Below, one piece after another: positions 53,625-62,128 of a stretch of 64,000 nucleotides of DNA. How positions within the stretch are numbered: position 1 is the stretch's first letter; the number at the start of each line of letters is the position of its first letter. The stretch is from Amycolatopsis sp. CA-126428. GTDB taxonomy: Bacteria; Actinomycetota; Actinomycetes; Mycobacteriales; Pseudonocardiaceae. The stretch is taken from assembly GCF_002904335.1 (NCBI RefSeq), contig NZ_PPHF01000074.1:660739-724738 (forward strand), read 5' to 3'. Under the pieces are notes generated by a model that searched no databases, was not told where the DNA came from, and saw only the letters and a program-made list of their open reading frames with translations. Position numbers and translations under genes: made by a program.

Positions 53625-55220
53625 CTAGGTGATGGTGTCGTGGAGGACGTCACCCGCGCGGACCGTGCGCAGGCACGTCGGGAGGGCGGCGTCCGGTTCG
53701 AGCCGGGGCAGCGGCGGCACCCCGGCCCGCGGATCGGTGGACCAGCGCTGCACGCGGCTGTCGGGGGTGGCCACGACGAGGTCGGTGGCGTCCCAGATCG
53801 CGTAGTGCGCCGGCGCGCCCGGGACGAGGCTGCCGGTGACGCCGTCGTTGACGCCGGCCGCGCGGTGCCCGGCCCGGGTGTGGGCGGTGAACGCCGCCCG
53901 CGGCGACAGGCCGGCGCCCGGGGTCCGGTGGTAGGCGGCGGCGCGGACGCTCGCCCACGGGTCGAGCGGGGTCACCGGTGCGTCGGAGCCGAAGGCGAGC
54001 AGGACGCCTTCGGCGGCCAGGGCCGAGAAGGGGTTGAGCCCGGCAGCGCGGTCCGCGCCGAGGCGTTCGGCGTACATGCCTTCGGGGCCGCCCCAGAGCG
54101 CGTCGAACAGCGGCTGCGCCGAGGCGACCACGCCCCAGCCGGCCAGCTGCTTGGCCTGCTCGGCGGTGACCATCTCCAGGTGCTCGAGCCGGTGGTGGCG
54201 GGCGGCCAGTGCGCGCTGCCCGACCTCCTTCTCCGCCAGCCGGAAGCCTTCGACGACCTCGGCGACCGCGGCGTCGCCGATGACGTGGAAGCCGGCCTGC
54301 AGCCCGGCTTCGGTGCAGGCGGTGAGGTGCCCGGCGATCCGGTGGGCGTCGAGGTAGAGGGTGCCCGCGCCGGGGTGGTCGGCGTAGGGCCGGGTCAGGG
54401 CGGCGGTGTGGGAGCCGAGGGCGCCGTCGACGAACAGGTCGCCGGCCAGGCCCCGGGCGCCGAGTTCGCGCGCCGTGCCGACGGCGCCGAGCTCGCCCCA
54501 GTACCCGACGACCTCGGGTGTGTCCGGTCCGGTGAGGGCGAGCAGGGCGGCGAGGTCGTCGCGGCCGGAGATGTCGGGGCCGGCGCATTCGTGGACGCTC
54601 GCGATGCCTTGTTGCGCGGCCTCGGCGAGGAACGCCCGCTGGGCGCGTTCGCGCTGCTCGGGGGTGATGGCGGCGCGCACGGCCGCGCGGACGGCGTGGT
54701 GGGCGGCGCGGGTCAGCGGGCCGTCGGGCGACCAGCCGTCGGCGGCGCGGGCGGCCGGGGCCAGCTCGACCAGGGCGGTGGAGACGAGCGCGGAGTGGAC
54801 GTCGACGCGGCTGAGGTAGACGGGCGCGCCCCCGGCGGCGGCGTCGAGCTCGGCGCGGCTGGGCAGGCGCGGGTCGGTCCAGGTGGTCTCGTCCCAGCCG
54901 TGGGCGAGCAGCACCTGCCCGGGCACGGCGGCGTCGCGCACCTGGGCCAGCAGGTCGGCGCCGCCGCGGACGCCGGTGAGGTCGAGGCCGGTCAGGTGCA
55001 GGCCGGTGGCGGTGGCGTGGACGTGCGCGTCGACGAACGCGGGGGCGACGAAGGCACCGTGGAGGTCGACGATCTCGGCGTCCGGGTGCAGGGTGCGGGC
55101 CGGGGCGTCCTGCCCGACCCAGACCACGGTGCCGCCGGTGACCGCCATCGCCGTGGCGTCGGGACCGGCGGGGGTGTAGATGCGCCCGCCGAGCAGGAGC
55201 GTGGTGTGTTCGTCCGTCAC
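53625..55220 (-). CDS. Amidohydrolase family protein (YtcJ-like)
   Basis: A 531-residue metal-dependent hydrolase of the amidohydrolase-3/YtcJ group. The first metal motif is AFVDAHVHATATGLHLTG; LLAHGWDETTWTDP, FHVIGDAAVAEVVEGF and RHHRLEHLEMVTAEQ supply further ligands, and the late Asp is in LLAFGSDAPVTPLDPW. Substrates of this group are mostly unknown amides or formamides. GTG 55220 is chosen over the open frame from 55247 because CAGACT lies seven bases upstream and VTDEHTTLLLGGRIYTPAG is the usual family beginning. It lies 11 bases upstream of lnt. Confidence 0.9.
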   Translation of the reverse strand: MTDEHTTLLLGGRIYTPAGPDATAMAVTGGTVVWVGQDAPARTLHPDAEIVDLHGAFVAPAFVDAHVHATATGLHLTGLDLTGVRGGADLLAQVRDAAVPGQVLLAHGWDETTWTDPRLPSRAELDAAAGGAPVYLSRVDVHSALVSTALVELAPAARAADGWSPDGPLTRAAHHAVRAAVRAAITPEQRERAQRAFLAEAAQQGIASVHECAGPDISGRDDLAALLALTGPDTPEVVGYWGELGAVGTARELGARGLAGDLFVDGALGSHTAALTRPYADHPGAGTLYLDAHRIAGHLTACTEAGLQAGFHVIGDAAVAEVVEGFRLAEKEVGQRALAARHHRLEHLEMVTAEQAKQLAGWGVVASAQPLFDALWGGPEGMYAERLGADRAAGLNPFSALAAEGVLLAFGSDAPVTPLDPWASVRAAAYHRTPGAGLSPRAAFTAHTRAGHRAAGVNDGVTGSLVPGAPAHYAIWDATDLVVATPDSRVQRWSTDPRAGVPPLPRLEPDAALPTCLRTVRAGDVLHDTIT

Positions 55221-55340
55221 AGCCCTGAGTCTGCCTCCTGCGTCCACGTGGGGGACGGCGACCCGGCACGCAGGAAGATTTACTCCGTGAGAACGTTGTG
55301 ACAGGATATTTTAACGCGTTCCCGACGACTAGGAGTACAA

Positions 55341-56723
55341 GTGACTGCGATCCAGGAACCTGTGACGCCTGCCGCCGCCTTTGACCAGCCCTACGAGTAC
55401 GCCCGCGCCGAGCTGGTGGAACCCGACTGGCGCCGCTTCCCCGGCTGGCACGACGTGACCGACGCCGAGTGGCGTGACGCGCAGTGGCAGCGGGTGCACT
55501 GCGTCCGCAACGTCAAGCAGCTGCGCGCCCTGATGGGCGACCTGCTGGAGGAACGCTTCTACGACGACCTGCTCGCCGACCAGCGCGAGCTGGCGACGAT
55601 GTCGATGCTGCTGCCCCCGCAGATGCTCAACACGATGGCCCCGACCGCGGGCACCGACCCGGCCAAGGTGACCGAGGCGTTCTACGCCGACCCGATCCGC
55701 CGCTACATGCTCCCGGTGCGCAGCGATCGCGACGCCACCTGGCCGAGCCACCCGCACTCCGAGCGCGACTCGCTGCACGAGGCCGAGATGTGGGTCGTGG
55801 AGGGCCTGACCCACCGCTACCCGACGAAGGTGCTGGCCGAGATGATCTCGACCTGCCCCCAGTACTGCGGCCACTGCACCCGCATGGACCTGGTCGGCAA
55901 TTCGACGGAGACGGTCGAGAAGCACAAGCTGACGCTCAAGCCGGTCGACCGCCAGGACGCGATGATCGCGTACCTGAAGAAGACCCCGGGCGTCCGCGAC
56001 GTGGTGGTGTCCGGCGGTGACGTGGCCAACGTGCCGTGGCCGCAGCTGGAGTCGTTCCTGATGCGCCTGATGGACATCGAAACGGTCCGCGACATCCGCC
56101 TGGCGACGAAGGCCCTGGCGGCCTTGCCGCAGCACTGGCTCCAGCCGAAGGTCGTCGAAGGCCTCGAGCGAGTGGCGGTCACCGCCCAGCGGCGCGGCGT
56201 CAACCTGGCGATCCACACGCACGTCAACCACGCCCAGTCGGTCACCCCACTGGTGGCGGAGGCGGCCCAGACGGCGCTGAACGTCGGGGTGCGGGACGTG
56301 CGCAACCAGGGCGTGCTGATGCGCGGCGTCAACGCGACGCCGGCGGCTCTGCTGGACCTTTGCTTTGCGCTGCAAGGGGAAGCGAACATCCTGCCGTACT
56401 ACTTTTATATGTGTGACATGATCCCGAACGCCGAGCACTGGCGGGTTTCGGTGTGGGAGGCGCAGGAACTGCAGCACTCGATCATGGGGTACCTGCCGGG
56501 GTATGCGACGCCACGGATCGTGTGTGATGTGCCTTATGTCGGGAAGCGTTGGGTGCACCAGCTGGCCGACTACGACCGGGAGCTGGGGATCTCGTACTGG
56601 ACGAAGAACTACCGGACCGGTATTGAGCTCGACGACCCGGAAGCCTTGCAGCGGCGGTACCCGTACTACGACCCGATCTCCACACTGCCCGAAGCCGGCC
56701 AGACCTGGTGGGCGAACCGCTGA
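55341..56723 (+). CDS. kamA: Lysine 2,3-aminomutase
   Basis: A 460-residue radical SAM enzyme that moves the amino group of L-lysine from C2 to C3 with a 4Fe-4S cluster, SAM and PLP. The cluster motif is CPQYCGHC at about residue 174-181 (C-x3-C-x2-C); VVVSGGDVANVPW is the SAM-binding glycine loop; the PLP-binding Lys is probably in CDVPYVGKRW. The C-terminus YPYYDPISTLPEAGQTWW is conserved. GTG 55341 has TAGGAG upstream. Beta-lysine can serve as a compatible solute or antibiotic building block; no such cluster is visible here. Confidence 0.92.
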   Translation: MTAIQEPVTPAAAFDQPYEYARAELVEPDWRRFPGWHDVTDAEWRDAQWQRVHCVRNVKQLRALMGDLLEERFYDDLLADQRELATMSMLLPPQMLNTMAPTAGTDPAKVTEAFYADPIRRYMLPVRSDRDATWPSHPHSERDSLHEAEMWVVEGLTHRYPTKVLAEMISTCPQYCGHCTRMDLVGNSTETVEKHKLTLKPVDRQDAMIAYLKKTPGVRDVVVSGGDVANVPWPQLESFLMRLMDIETVRDIRLATKALAALPQHWLQPKVVEGLERVAVTAQRRGVNLAIHTHVNHAQSVTPLVAEAAQTALNVGVRDVRNQGVLMRGVNATPAALLDLCFALQGEANILPYYFYMCDMIPNAEHWRVSVWEAQELQHSIMGYLPGYATPRIVCDVPYVGKRWVHQLADYDRELGISYWTKNYRTGIELDDPEALQRRYPYYDPISTLPEAGQTWWANR

Positions 56724-56749
56724 CGCATCACTGTTCAAGAGGTGCGCCG

Positions 56750-56788
56750 AGGGGTGCCAAGGAGCCCGATCGGGCCGCGGGCACCCCT
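56750..56788 (+). terminator. kamA terminator
   Basis: AGGGGTGCC (56750-56758) pairs with GGCACCCCT (56780-56788); an inner CCCGATCGGG dyad adds a second stem. It begins 27 bases after the kamA stop. Confidence 0.75.
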
Positions 56789-57183
56789 TCGGCCATCTCG
56801 GGCTTTTGACTGGTCAGGACCGGTGCGTACCGGTTGTGACCGATCCTCATACGGCCCAGAAACGGCCCAGAAATTCCACTGTGGACAGACGTGCACGCCA
56901 GGCGGTCACCTCAACCTGCGAGGTCGAGCAAATGCTCGAGCGTCATCTTGTGGCCTGATTGAATCAGTATTAGCGCCGGTTACGCCGCGACACCGCCAGG
57001 CGGCTCGCGAAGTAGTCATCCGGGCGGGTGGTGGACCGGGGTGACGTCCGCACCGCCTTCGCCGCGCCGCCGTCGGGGCTACGATGGAGAGTCCGGCCGC
57101 GCTGACGCCGCGTCAGCTGCTGGCGTGCGTCCGCCCGGCCCCCGGCGGTGCCACCGGAAGCGGCCGATACCGGCGGAGGATCG
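56789..57183. other. About 400 bp with no clear gene
   Basis: No frame is convincing. It contains a perfect 11-bp tandem duplication of ACGGCCCAGAA (56851-56872), a TACGAT box at about 57079 that could drive the small genes downstream, and a stretch of lower GC (56930-56990). An in-frame run ending CEVEQMLERHLVA near 56955 may be the tail of a lost gene. Confidence 0.5.
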
Positions 57184-57240
57184 ATGACCACCGCGACTTC
57201 TCGAAGCCCCCGTGACCTACGCCCGTTCCCGCGCCGATGA
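57184..57240 (+). CDS. Putative 18-codon leader ORF
   Basis: ATG 57184 follows an ideal GGAGG (57175-57179) and encodes MTTATSRSPRDLRPFPRR before TGA. The stop overlaps the start of the next small gene (ATGA), which itself lacks a ribosome-binding site, so this ORF may exist to couple translation. The arginine-rich peptide has no recognised domain. Confidence 0.45.
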   Translation: MTTATSRSPRDLRPFPRR

Positions 57241-57440
57241 GGCGCCACACGGCCTTACGACCACTCGCGGAGACCGGGTTCGACCTCACCGACGAGCAGC
57301 GCTATCACGGTGCCCGGGTGGTGGCGTCGGCGGCGAACGACGCCGACGACTGCGCCTTGCTGCTCGCCGTTCTCGGGCTCGAACCCGCCGACGGGATCGC
57401 GGATCCACCGCCGCCGCGGCCCGGGCACCCGGACGGGTGA
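57237..57440 (+). CDS. Small conserved actinobacterial protein
   Basis: A 67-residue protein with FDLTDEQRYHGARVVASAAN followed by DADDCALLLAVLGLEPADG, a pattern shared by many short actinomycete proteins of unknown function. A Pro-rich tail follows. Its ATG 57237 overlaps the stop of the 18-codon leader and has no ribosome-binding site of its own. No membrane span or signal is present. The next gene starts 179 bases downstream. Confidence 0.65.
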   Translation: MRRHTALRPLAETGFDLTDEQRYHGARVVASAANDADDCALLLAVLGLEPADGIADPPPPRPGHPDG

Positions 57441-57619
57441 GCACCGGAGTCAGGGCACCGGGACCGGCCACATCCAGCCGGGTGCCGCCGCCGGCCGGGC
57501 GCTCGGCCCGGAAGTGCCCGGCGAGTACCGGAACCGCATCCCCGGCCCTCCCGGCGGCGTAGGGTCGTGGCTGTCGCCGGCGGCGGCGGGAACACCTCGT
57601 TCGAACGACGGAGGCACAC

Positions 57620-58444
57620 ATGCCGACGATCACCACCGATGACGGTACCGAGATCTTCTACAAGGACTGGGGCACCGGGCAGCCGATCGTGTTCAGCCAC
57701 GGCTGGCCGCTGTCCGCGGACGACTGGGACACCCAGCTGCTGTTCTTCCTCGGGCACGGCTACCGCGTCATCGCCCACGACCGGCGGGGCCACGGCCGAT
57801 CCGCCCAGGTCGGCGACGGTCACGACATGGACCACTACGCCGACGACCTCGCCGCGCTGACCGCGCACCTCGACCTGCACGAAGCCGTCCACATCGGACA
57901 CTCGACCGGCGGCGGGGAGGTCGTGCATCACCTCGCCCGGCACGGCGAATCGCGAGCCGCCAAAGCGGTGCTCGTCAGCGCGGTCCCGCCGCTGATGCTG
58001 CGGACCGACGCCAACCCCGGCGGCCTGCCCCAGAGCGTCTTCGACGACCTCCGGGCCCAGCTCGCGAAGAACCGCTCCGAGTTCTACCGGGCACTGCCGT
58101 CCGGCCCGTTCTACGGCTTCAACCGAGCCGGCACCGAGCCGTCCGAAGCCATCATCCAGAACTGGTGGCGCCAGGGCATGATGGGCGGCGCCAAGACCCA
58201 CTACGACGGTATCGCCGCGTTCTCCGAGACCGACTTCACCGAAGACCTCAAGAAGATCACCGTCCCGACACTGGTCATGCACGGCGACGACGACCAGATC
58301 GTCCCCTACGCCGACTCCGCACCGTTGTCGGCCGAACTACTGCAGAACGGCACACTGAAGACGTACGCGGGCTTCCCCCACGGCATGCCCACGACCGAAG
58401 CCGACACGATCAACGCCGACCTGCTGGAGTTCATCCGGTCCTGA
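57620..58444 (+). CDS. Alpha/beta hydrolase, non-haem haloperoxidase-like
   Basis: A 274-residue hydrolase of the cofactor-free chloroperoxidase/esterase group. PIVFSHGWPLSADDWD is the oxyanion strand, IAHDRRGHGRS the family turn, VHIGHSTGGGEVVHHLARHG the nucleophile elbow (Ser in GHSTGG), with Asp in VMHGDDDQIVPY and His in FPHGMPTTEAD. These enzymes are esterases or perhydrolases that can halogenate in vitro. CGGAGG precedes ATG 57620. It is the last intact gene before the decayed stretch to its right. Confidence 0.93.
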   Translation: MPTITTDDGTEIFYKDWGTGQPIVFSHGWPLSADDWDTQLLFFLGHGYRVIAHDRRGHGRSAQVGDGHDMDHYADDLAALTAHLDLHEAVHIGHSTGGGEVVHHLARHGESRAAKAVLVSAVPPLMLRTDANPGGLPQSVFDDLRAQLAKNRSEFYRALPSGPFYGFNRAGTEPSEAIIQNWWRQGMMGGAKTHYDGIAAFSETDFTEDLKKITVPTLVMHGDDDQIVPYADSAPLSAELLQNGTLKTYAGFPHGMPTTEADTINADLLEFIRS

Positions 58445-58451
58445 CCGACCG

Positions 58452-59075
58452 CTACGACGACGCCCACGGATCGATGGGCACCACGTCGGTGATCCGGCCC
58501 GTGTCGTCGAGCAGGCAGCCCATCTGTCTGGCGGCGTGGAGGGTGACGGCCCGGTCGGTGAGGGTGAGCGCGGGAAGTTTTCCGGCGAGTTCCGCTTCCA
58601 GGCGCTGAACGTCGCCGAGGGAGCGCAGCCACAGGGTCATCACCAGGTTGTCCGCTCCGGTGGTCGCGGCGACGGGCCATCCGGTGCTGGGCTGGGCGAC
58701 CTCGCAGCGCAGGGACAGCAGGCCGCCGCCGATCATCTCGCATCGAGCCGCCAGTGGTTGCCCTCGCCGTAGACGGTGGTGACCACGTGGGTCCGCGTCC
58801 CGCGTAGCCCGGGAAGTCGCTGAAGCTTCTCGAAGACGAGCCGGGACAGCGTCGACAGATCGGGAGTCAGCACGGTCAGGAACAGATCCCGGCCACTGCT
58901 GACGATCGAGATCGAGGCGATCTGCGGGACACGGCACAGCACCTCCACCGCGTGCGCGCGGGCGGTCGGCCGGAGATCCAGTTCGATGAACGCGTTGCAG
59001 TGGTCCTGCGCCCACAGCCTGACTTCGGGATAGGCGGTGACCCGGGCGAATCCGGCCTCGACGAGTCCTGCCGCG
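58452..59075 (-). pseudogene. Lrp/AsnC-family regulator remnant
   Basis: The ligand-binding (RAM) domains survive but the N-terminal HTH does not. One frame reads EVRLWAQDHCNAFIELDLRP through VVTTVYGEGNHWRLDA (about 58745-59060), then hits a stop at 58733. A second frame reads GADNLVMTLWLRSLGDVQRL to VVPIDPWASS (58452-58690), the second RAM domain, with the piece between them deleted. So there are at least two losses: the whole HTH at the right end and an internal segment with a frameshift. The right end joins directly to an M20 amidohydrolase remnant on the other strand. Confidence 0.8.
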
Positions 59076-59650
59076 CACCCAGGAAAAAGTGCGCACCGCA
59101 CTCGACGGCCTGCCACTTGAGGTGTCACTCGGGCAAACGCTGAGCTCCGTGACCGCGGTGCTGCGAGCGAACCGGCCGGGTCCGGTTGTGCTGCTGCGCG
59201 GGGACATGGACGCCCTGTCCGTGCAAGAGCGCACCGGACTCGGCTATGCGTCCCGGGTCGACGGTGTCGTGCACGCGTGCGGACACGACCTGCACACCGC
59301 GATGCTGGTCGGCGCCGCGCACGTGCTCACGGCGAGGCAACACGCGTTGCCCGGGGACGTGATCTTCATGTTCCAGCCCGGCGAGGAGGGCTGGAACGGC
59401 TCGGCCGCGATGATCGCCGAGGGCGTGCTGGACGCCGCGGGAAGCGACCGGAGGCAGCCTATGCGCTGCACGTGTTCAGTGCCGCCGTGCCGCACGGGGT
59501 GTTCACGGCCCGCCCCGGCACGACGATGGGGGCGGGGGCACCACGGACAACCATTCGCCGCTGGCCGAGTTCGACGACGCGGTCCTGCCGGACGGCGCCG
59601 CCGTCCTCGCCGAACTGGCCTTGTGCCGCGGACGGAGCACACTGCCGTGA
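59071..59650 (+). pseudogene. M20-family amidohydrolase remnant
   Basis: Three pieces in three frames. The first (about 59077-59450) is QEKVRTALDGLPLE through RGDMDALSVQERTG, ACGHDLHTAMLVGAAHVLTA and FMFQPGEEGWNGSA, carrying the metal His/Asp/Glu residues. After a one-base shift comes PEAAYALHVFSAAVPHGVFT (about 59448-59520). A third frame gives DNHSPLAEFDDAVLPDGAAV then the true C-terminus ending at 59650; about 200 central residues are missing. The N-terminal 30-40 residues are gone too. It cannot be functional. Confidence 0.85.
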
Positions 59651-59736
59651 TCGTCCTCGTGCTAGCACTTCGGGGCGGCAGCCGGATCATCCCCGGCTAT
59701 CGCGACATGGCCCAGGTCTCCGGCTGCGACCGCGAG

Positions 59737-60057
59737 TCACCGGGAGCCGCCGCGTCCGCGATCGTCCGCGAAGGACCAGTCCGGTGCCGGCGGCTCGTGC
59801 GGCGGTGGCAGCGCAAGCAGGGCGGCGATCACCGACAGAGTGCCACCGCGGTGGCTCCACACGGCCTCCTCGGCCGAATCGGCCCTCGTCCGGACCGCCG
59901 ATGCCTCGTGTTCACCGTGGATCTCGATGCGGTCGCTGAACGCCGGCCACCCATAGGTGCCCACGAGGATCGCCAGCTCGCCACGCTGGTCGTCGAGGTA
60001 CTGGAACCGGAACCCGCGGGCGATGAGCGCGTGCAACCCCTCTTCGACGGTGGTCAC
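59737..60057 (-). CDS. Small protein of unknown function
   Basis: A 106-residue protein, MTTVEEGLHALIARGFRFQY, LVGTYGWPAFSDRIEIHGEH, AEEAVWSHRGGTLSVIAALL, with good codon structure and a Pro-rich end. I do not recognise a family. GTG 60057 overlaps the stop of a 51-residue gene upstream (GTGA), so the two form a small operon divergent from the XRE-TPR regulator. That position suggests control by it, a guess from context. Confidence 0.6.
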   Translation of the reverse strand: MTTVEEGLHALIARGFRFQYLDDQRGELAILVGTYGWPAFSDRIEIHGEHEASAVRTRADSAEEAVWSHRGGTLSVIAALLALPPPHEPPAPDWSFADDRGRGGSR

Positions 60058-60209
60058 CGGCGATCCCGCTCGTCCGCGGCTCGCCGGGCGGCCTCGGCGG
60101 GCCGGTCGGCCGGGGCGGCCGGGGCGGCCGCGCGGACGGGCGCGGCCTGCGCCGACCGGACGCGATCATCCGGTGTCCCGCGGGCGCTTTCGACCCAGCG
60201 CACGGTCAT
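60054..60209 (-). CDS. Small Ala/Arg-rich protein
   Basis: A 51-residue peptide, MTVRWVESARGTPDDRVRSA then an Ala/Pro/Arg-rich remainder, with no recognised domain. ATG 60209 has GGAGG eight bases upstream and the stop overlaps the next gene's start. Low complexity makes its reality uncertain, but the ribosome-binding site and coupling support it. It sits about 240 bases from the divergent regulator. Confidence 0.45.
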   Translation of the reverse strand: MTVRWVESARGTPDDRVRSAQAAPVRAAAPAAPADRPAEAARRAADERDRR

Positions 60210-60447
60210 GACCGCCTCCGCGGGCCGGTACCAGCGTTGTCGCGAAGACGGGACACAGGTTCTCCACTCTGTTCGGTGCAGCGGACCAGCGTTCCCGATC
60301 GACCCGGCCGAGCGGATTCCCGCCGGATGGGACTTTTCGCCGGAGTTTCCGCGTGATCCGGCGGTGCTGTGGCGGAAGCGGAGATGCGCTACGGTGATCG
60401 ACCGTCGGCGGTGGTGTGGGTCACTTGGGCGGTCTCGGAGCGGCGTC
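60210..60447. other. Divergent control region of the XRE-TPR regulator
   Basis: About 240 bases without a gene between the small operon and the regulator. A TACGGT box near 60389 is a possible -10. No clear palindrome was seen. Confidence 0.4.
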
Positions 60448-61890
60448 ATGGGAACGAGCGGGTCGAAGCCCGGGAGCAAGCCGGAGCGCGAGCGGCTCCG
60501 GCACCAGCTGCTCGCCGGCGGCTTCAGCCCGGCCCGGATCGCGGCCGAGATGACCGGTCGCTGGCGGTTCAACCCGCGCCAGGCTTGGCGGTACACCCAC
60601 GGCCTGTCCCAGACAGCCGTCGCGGACCGGTGCAACGACCAGCTCGGCGACGGCCGGGCGCCGATGACCGGCAAACGGATCAGCGAATACGAGGCATGGC
60701 CGCAGCGGGGCATCCGCCCCACGGTGCACGTCCTCGCCCTGCTCGCCCAGGTCTACGGCACGGTGCCCCGCGCCCTCCTCGGCGAGGACGAACTGCCCTT
60801 GCTGCCGGAGCCGGAACGGCTCGTGCTCGAGCAGCTCTCGCCGTCCGAAGCGGTGGCCGCTCCCCCAGCAACCGATTCCGGACAGCTCACCGCCGCCGCG
60901 GTCCGCGCCGCCGCCCACGCCTCCGGCGCGCACGCCGAACGCGCCGAGGTCACCGAGGTCGGCGCGATCACGCTCGAGCAGCTGGACCACGACGTCGTCG
61001 AACTCGCGCGCACCTCCATCCTCACCCAACCCGCCGAGATCTTCGGCGAGCTCGTCCGTGTGCGCGATCGCGTCTTCCAGCTGCTGCAGCGGCGCGCCCA
61101 CCCGGCTCAGCAGTCGCACCTTTACCTGCTCGCCGGCCAGACGTGCGGGCTGCTGGCGAACGCCAGCATGGAGCTGGGCTGCTACGGTGCCGCCGCCGAA
61201 CAGTCGCGCGCAGCCTGGGTCTACGCCGAAGTCATCGGCCACGACGGGCTCAAAGCGTGGTTGCGCGGCACCCAGGCGCTCATCGCGTTCTGGTCGGGAA
61301 ACCCGCGGGAGGCGGCACACCTGGCGAAGGCCGGCCGCGAACACCTGCGGCACGGCACCGGCTTCGTGCGGCTGTGCAACATCGAGAGCCGCGCCTGGGC
61401 CCACCTCGGCGACGTCCGCGAGACCCGGAAAGTGATCGGCATGGGACACCACGCGCGTGACCACGTCACCGAGCCCGACGACCTGCACGACCTCGTCGGC
61501 GGCGAATTCGGGTTCGACGAGGCCCGGCAGTCCTTCTGCAACGCCGGCGCCTGGGTGCAGGTGGGCCAGCCGGTGCTGGCGATCGAAGCCGCCGAGCGCG
61601 CACTGCACCTGTACTCGACGGACGCCGAACGCAGCCGCCGCTACGGCGGCGAAGCATCCACCCGGCTGGAGATGACCGACGGGTACCTGGCCACGCGGGA
61701 ACTGGACGCCGCCGACGTCGCGCTCGACCCGGTGATCAGCACGTCCGCCACCGCCGGCGTCGCCCACCTGGCCACGCGCCTGTCCGACATCTGCGCCACG
61801 CTGGACACCCCGCCCTACCAGAACTCCCGCGAAGCCAAGGAACTCGCCGAACGGATCCGCGCCCATCCGGCCCTGTCCGCCGGCCGGTAA
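60448..61890 (+). CDS. XRE-family regulator with TPR-like C-terminus
   Basis: A 480-residue protein. Residues about 25-100 form an unusual HTH: GFSPARIAAEMTGRWRFNPR, QAWRYTHGLSQTAVADRCND, ISEYEAWPQRGIRPTVHVLA. The rest (about 180-470) is a helical TPR-like array (LLAGQTCGLLANASMELGCY, AWLRGTQALIAFWSGNPREA, ALHLYSTDAERSRRYGGEAS). The layout is that of the large XRE-TPR regulators of actinomycetes (NsdA-like), which influence development and secondary metabolism. ATG 60448 lies next to the divergent two-gene small operon. No metabolite cluster is visible. Confidence 0.85.
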   Translation: MGTSGSKPGSKPERERLRHQLLAGGFSPARIAAEMTGRWRFNPRQAWRYTHGLSQTAVADRCNDQLGDGRAPMTGKRISEYEAWPQRGIRPTVHVLALLAQVYGTVPRALLGEDELPLLPEPERLVLEQLSPSEAVAAPPATDSGQLTAAAVRAAAHASGAHAERAEVTEVGAITLEQLDHDVVELARTSILTQPAEIFGELVRVRDRVFQLLQRRAHPAQQSHLYLLAGQTCGLLANASMELGCYGAAAEQSRAAWVYAEVIGHDGLKAWLRGTQALIAFWSGNPREAAHLAKAGREHLRHGTGFVRLCNIESRAWAHLGDVRETRKVIGMGHHARDHVTEPDDLHDLVGGEFGFDEARQSFCNAGAWVQVGQPVLAIEAAERALHLYSTDAERSRRYGGEASTRLEMTDGYLATRELDAADVALDPVISTSATAGVAHLATRLSDICATLDTPPYQNSREAKELAERIRAHPALSAGR

Positions 61891-61899
61891 AGCCAGTCT

Positions 61900-62010
61900 T
61901 GCCCGGGGCGGCTGCTGCACCCCAGCCCCGGGTCGCGCAGCTCGCCGCCGAGGGGCGTTCGGAAGCCGGGATCGCGCACAAGACGGTGCCGAACCTCGAC
62001 ACCGTCCGGA
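61900..62010 (+). pseudogene. LuxR-type HTH-like scrap
   Basis: One frame reads PQPRVAQLAAEGRSEAGIAH then KTVPNLDTVRN, resembling the start of a LuxR HTH (T-x-R-E-x-x-V-x-x-L-x-A-E-G-x-S/T-N-A-E-I-A). The turn and recognition helix are degenerate and there are no flanking domains. It may be chance. Confidence 0.28.
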
Positions 62011-62128
62011 ACTCGAGCTCATCGCCCGCGACCACGCCTGTCCGGCTACGAGGCCGGATGAGGCGGACTTGCGCCGATCAGCGGTTTTCCGGTCCGGGAT
62101 CGCCCGATACACCCGGAGGATGAGCGGT

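Noticed and set aside
57566..57619. TGTCGC upstream of the haloperoxidase-like gene as a sixth ECF42 promoter
   Set aside because: The spacing to the nearest TCGTTC is 19, not 15, and the -10 element does not match.
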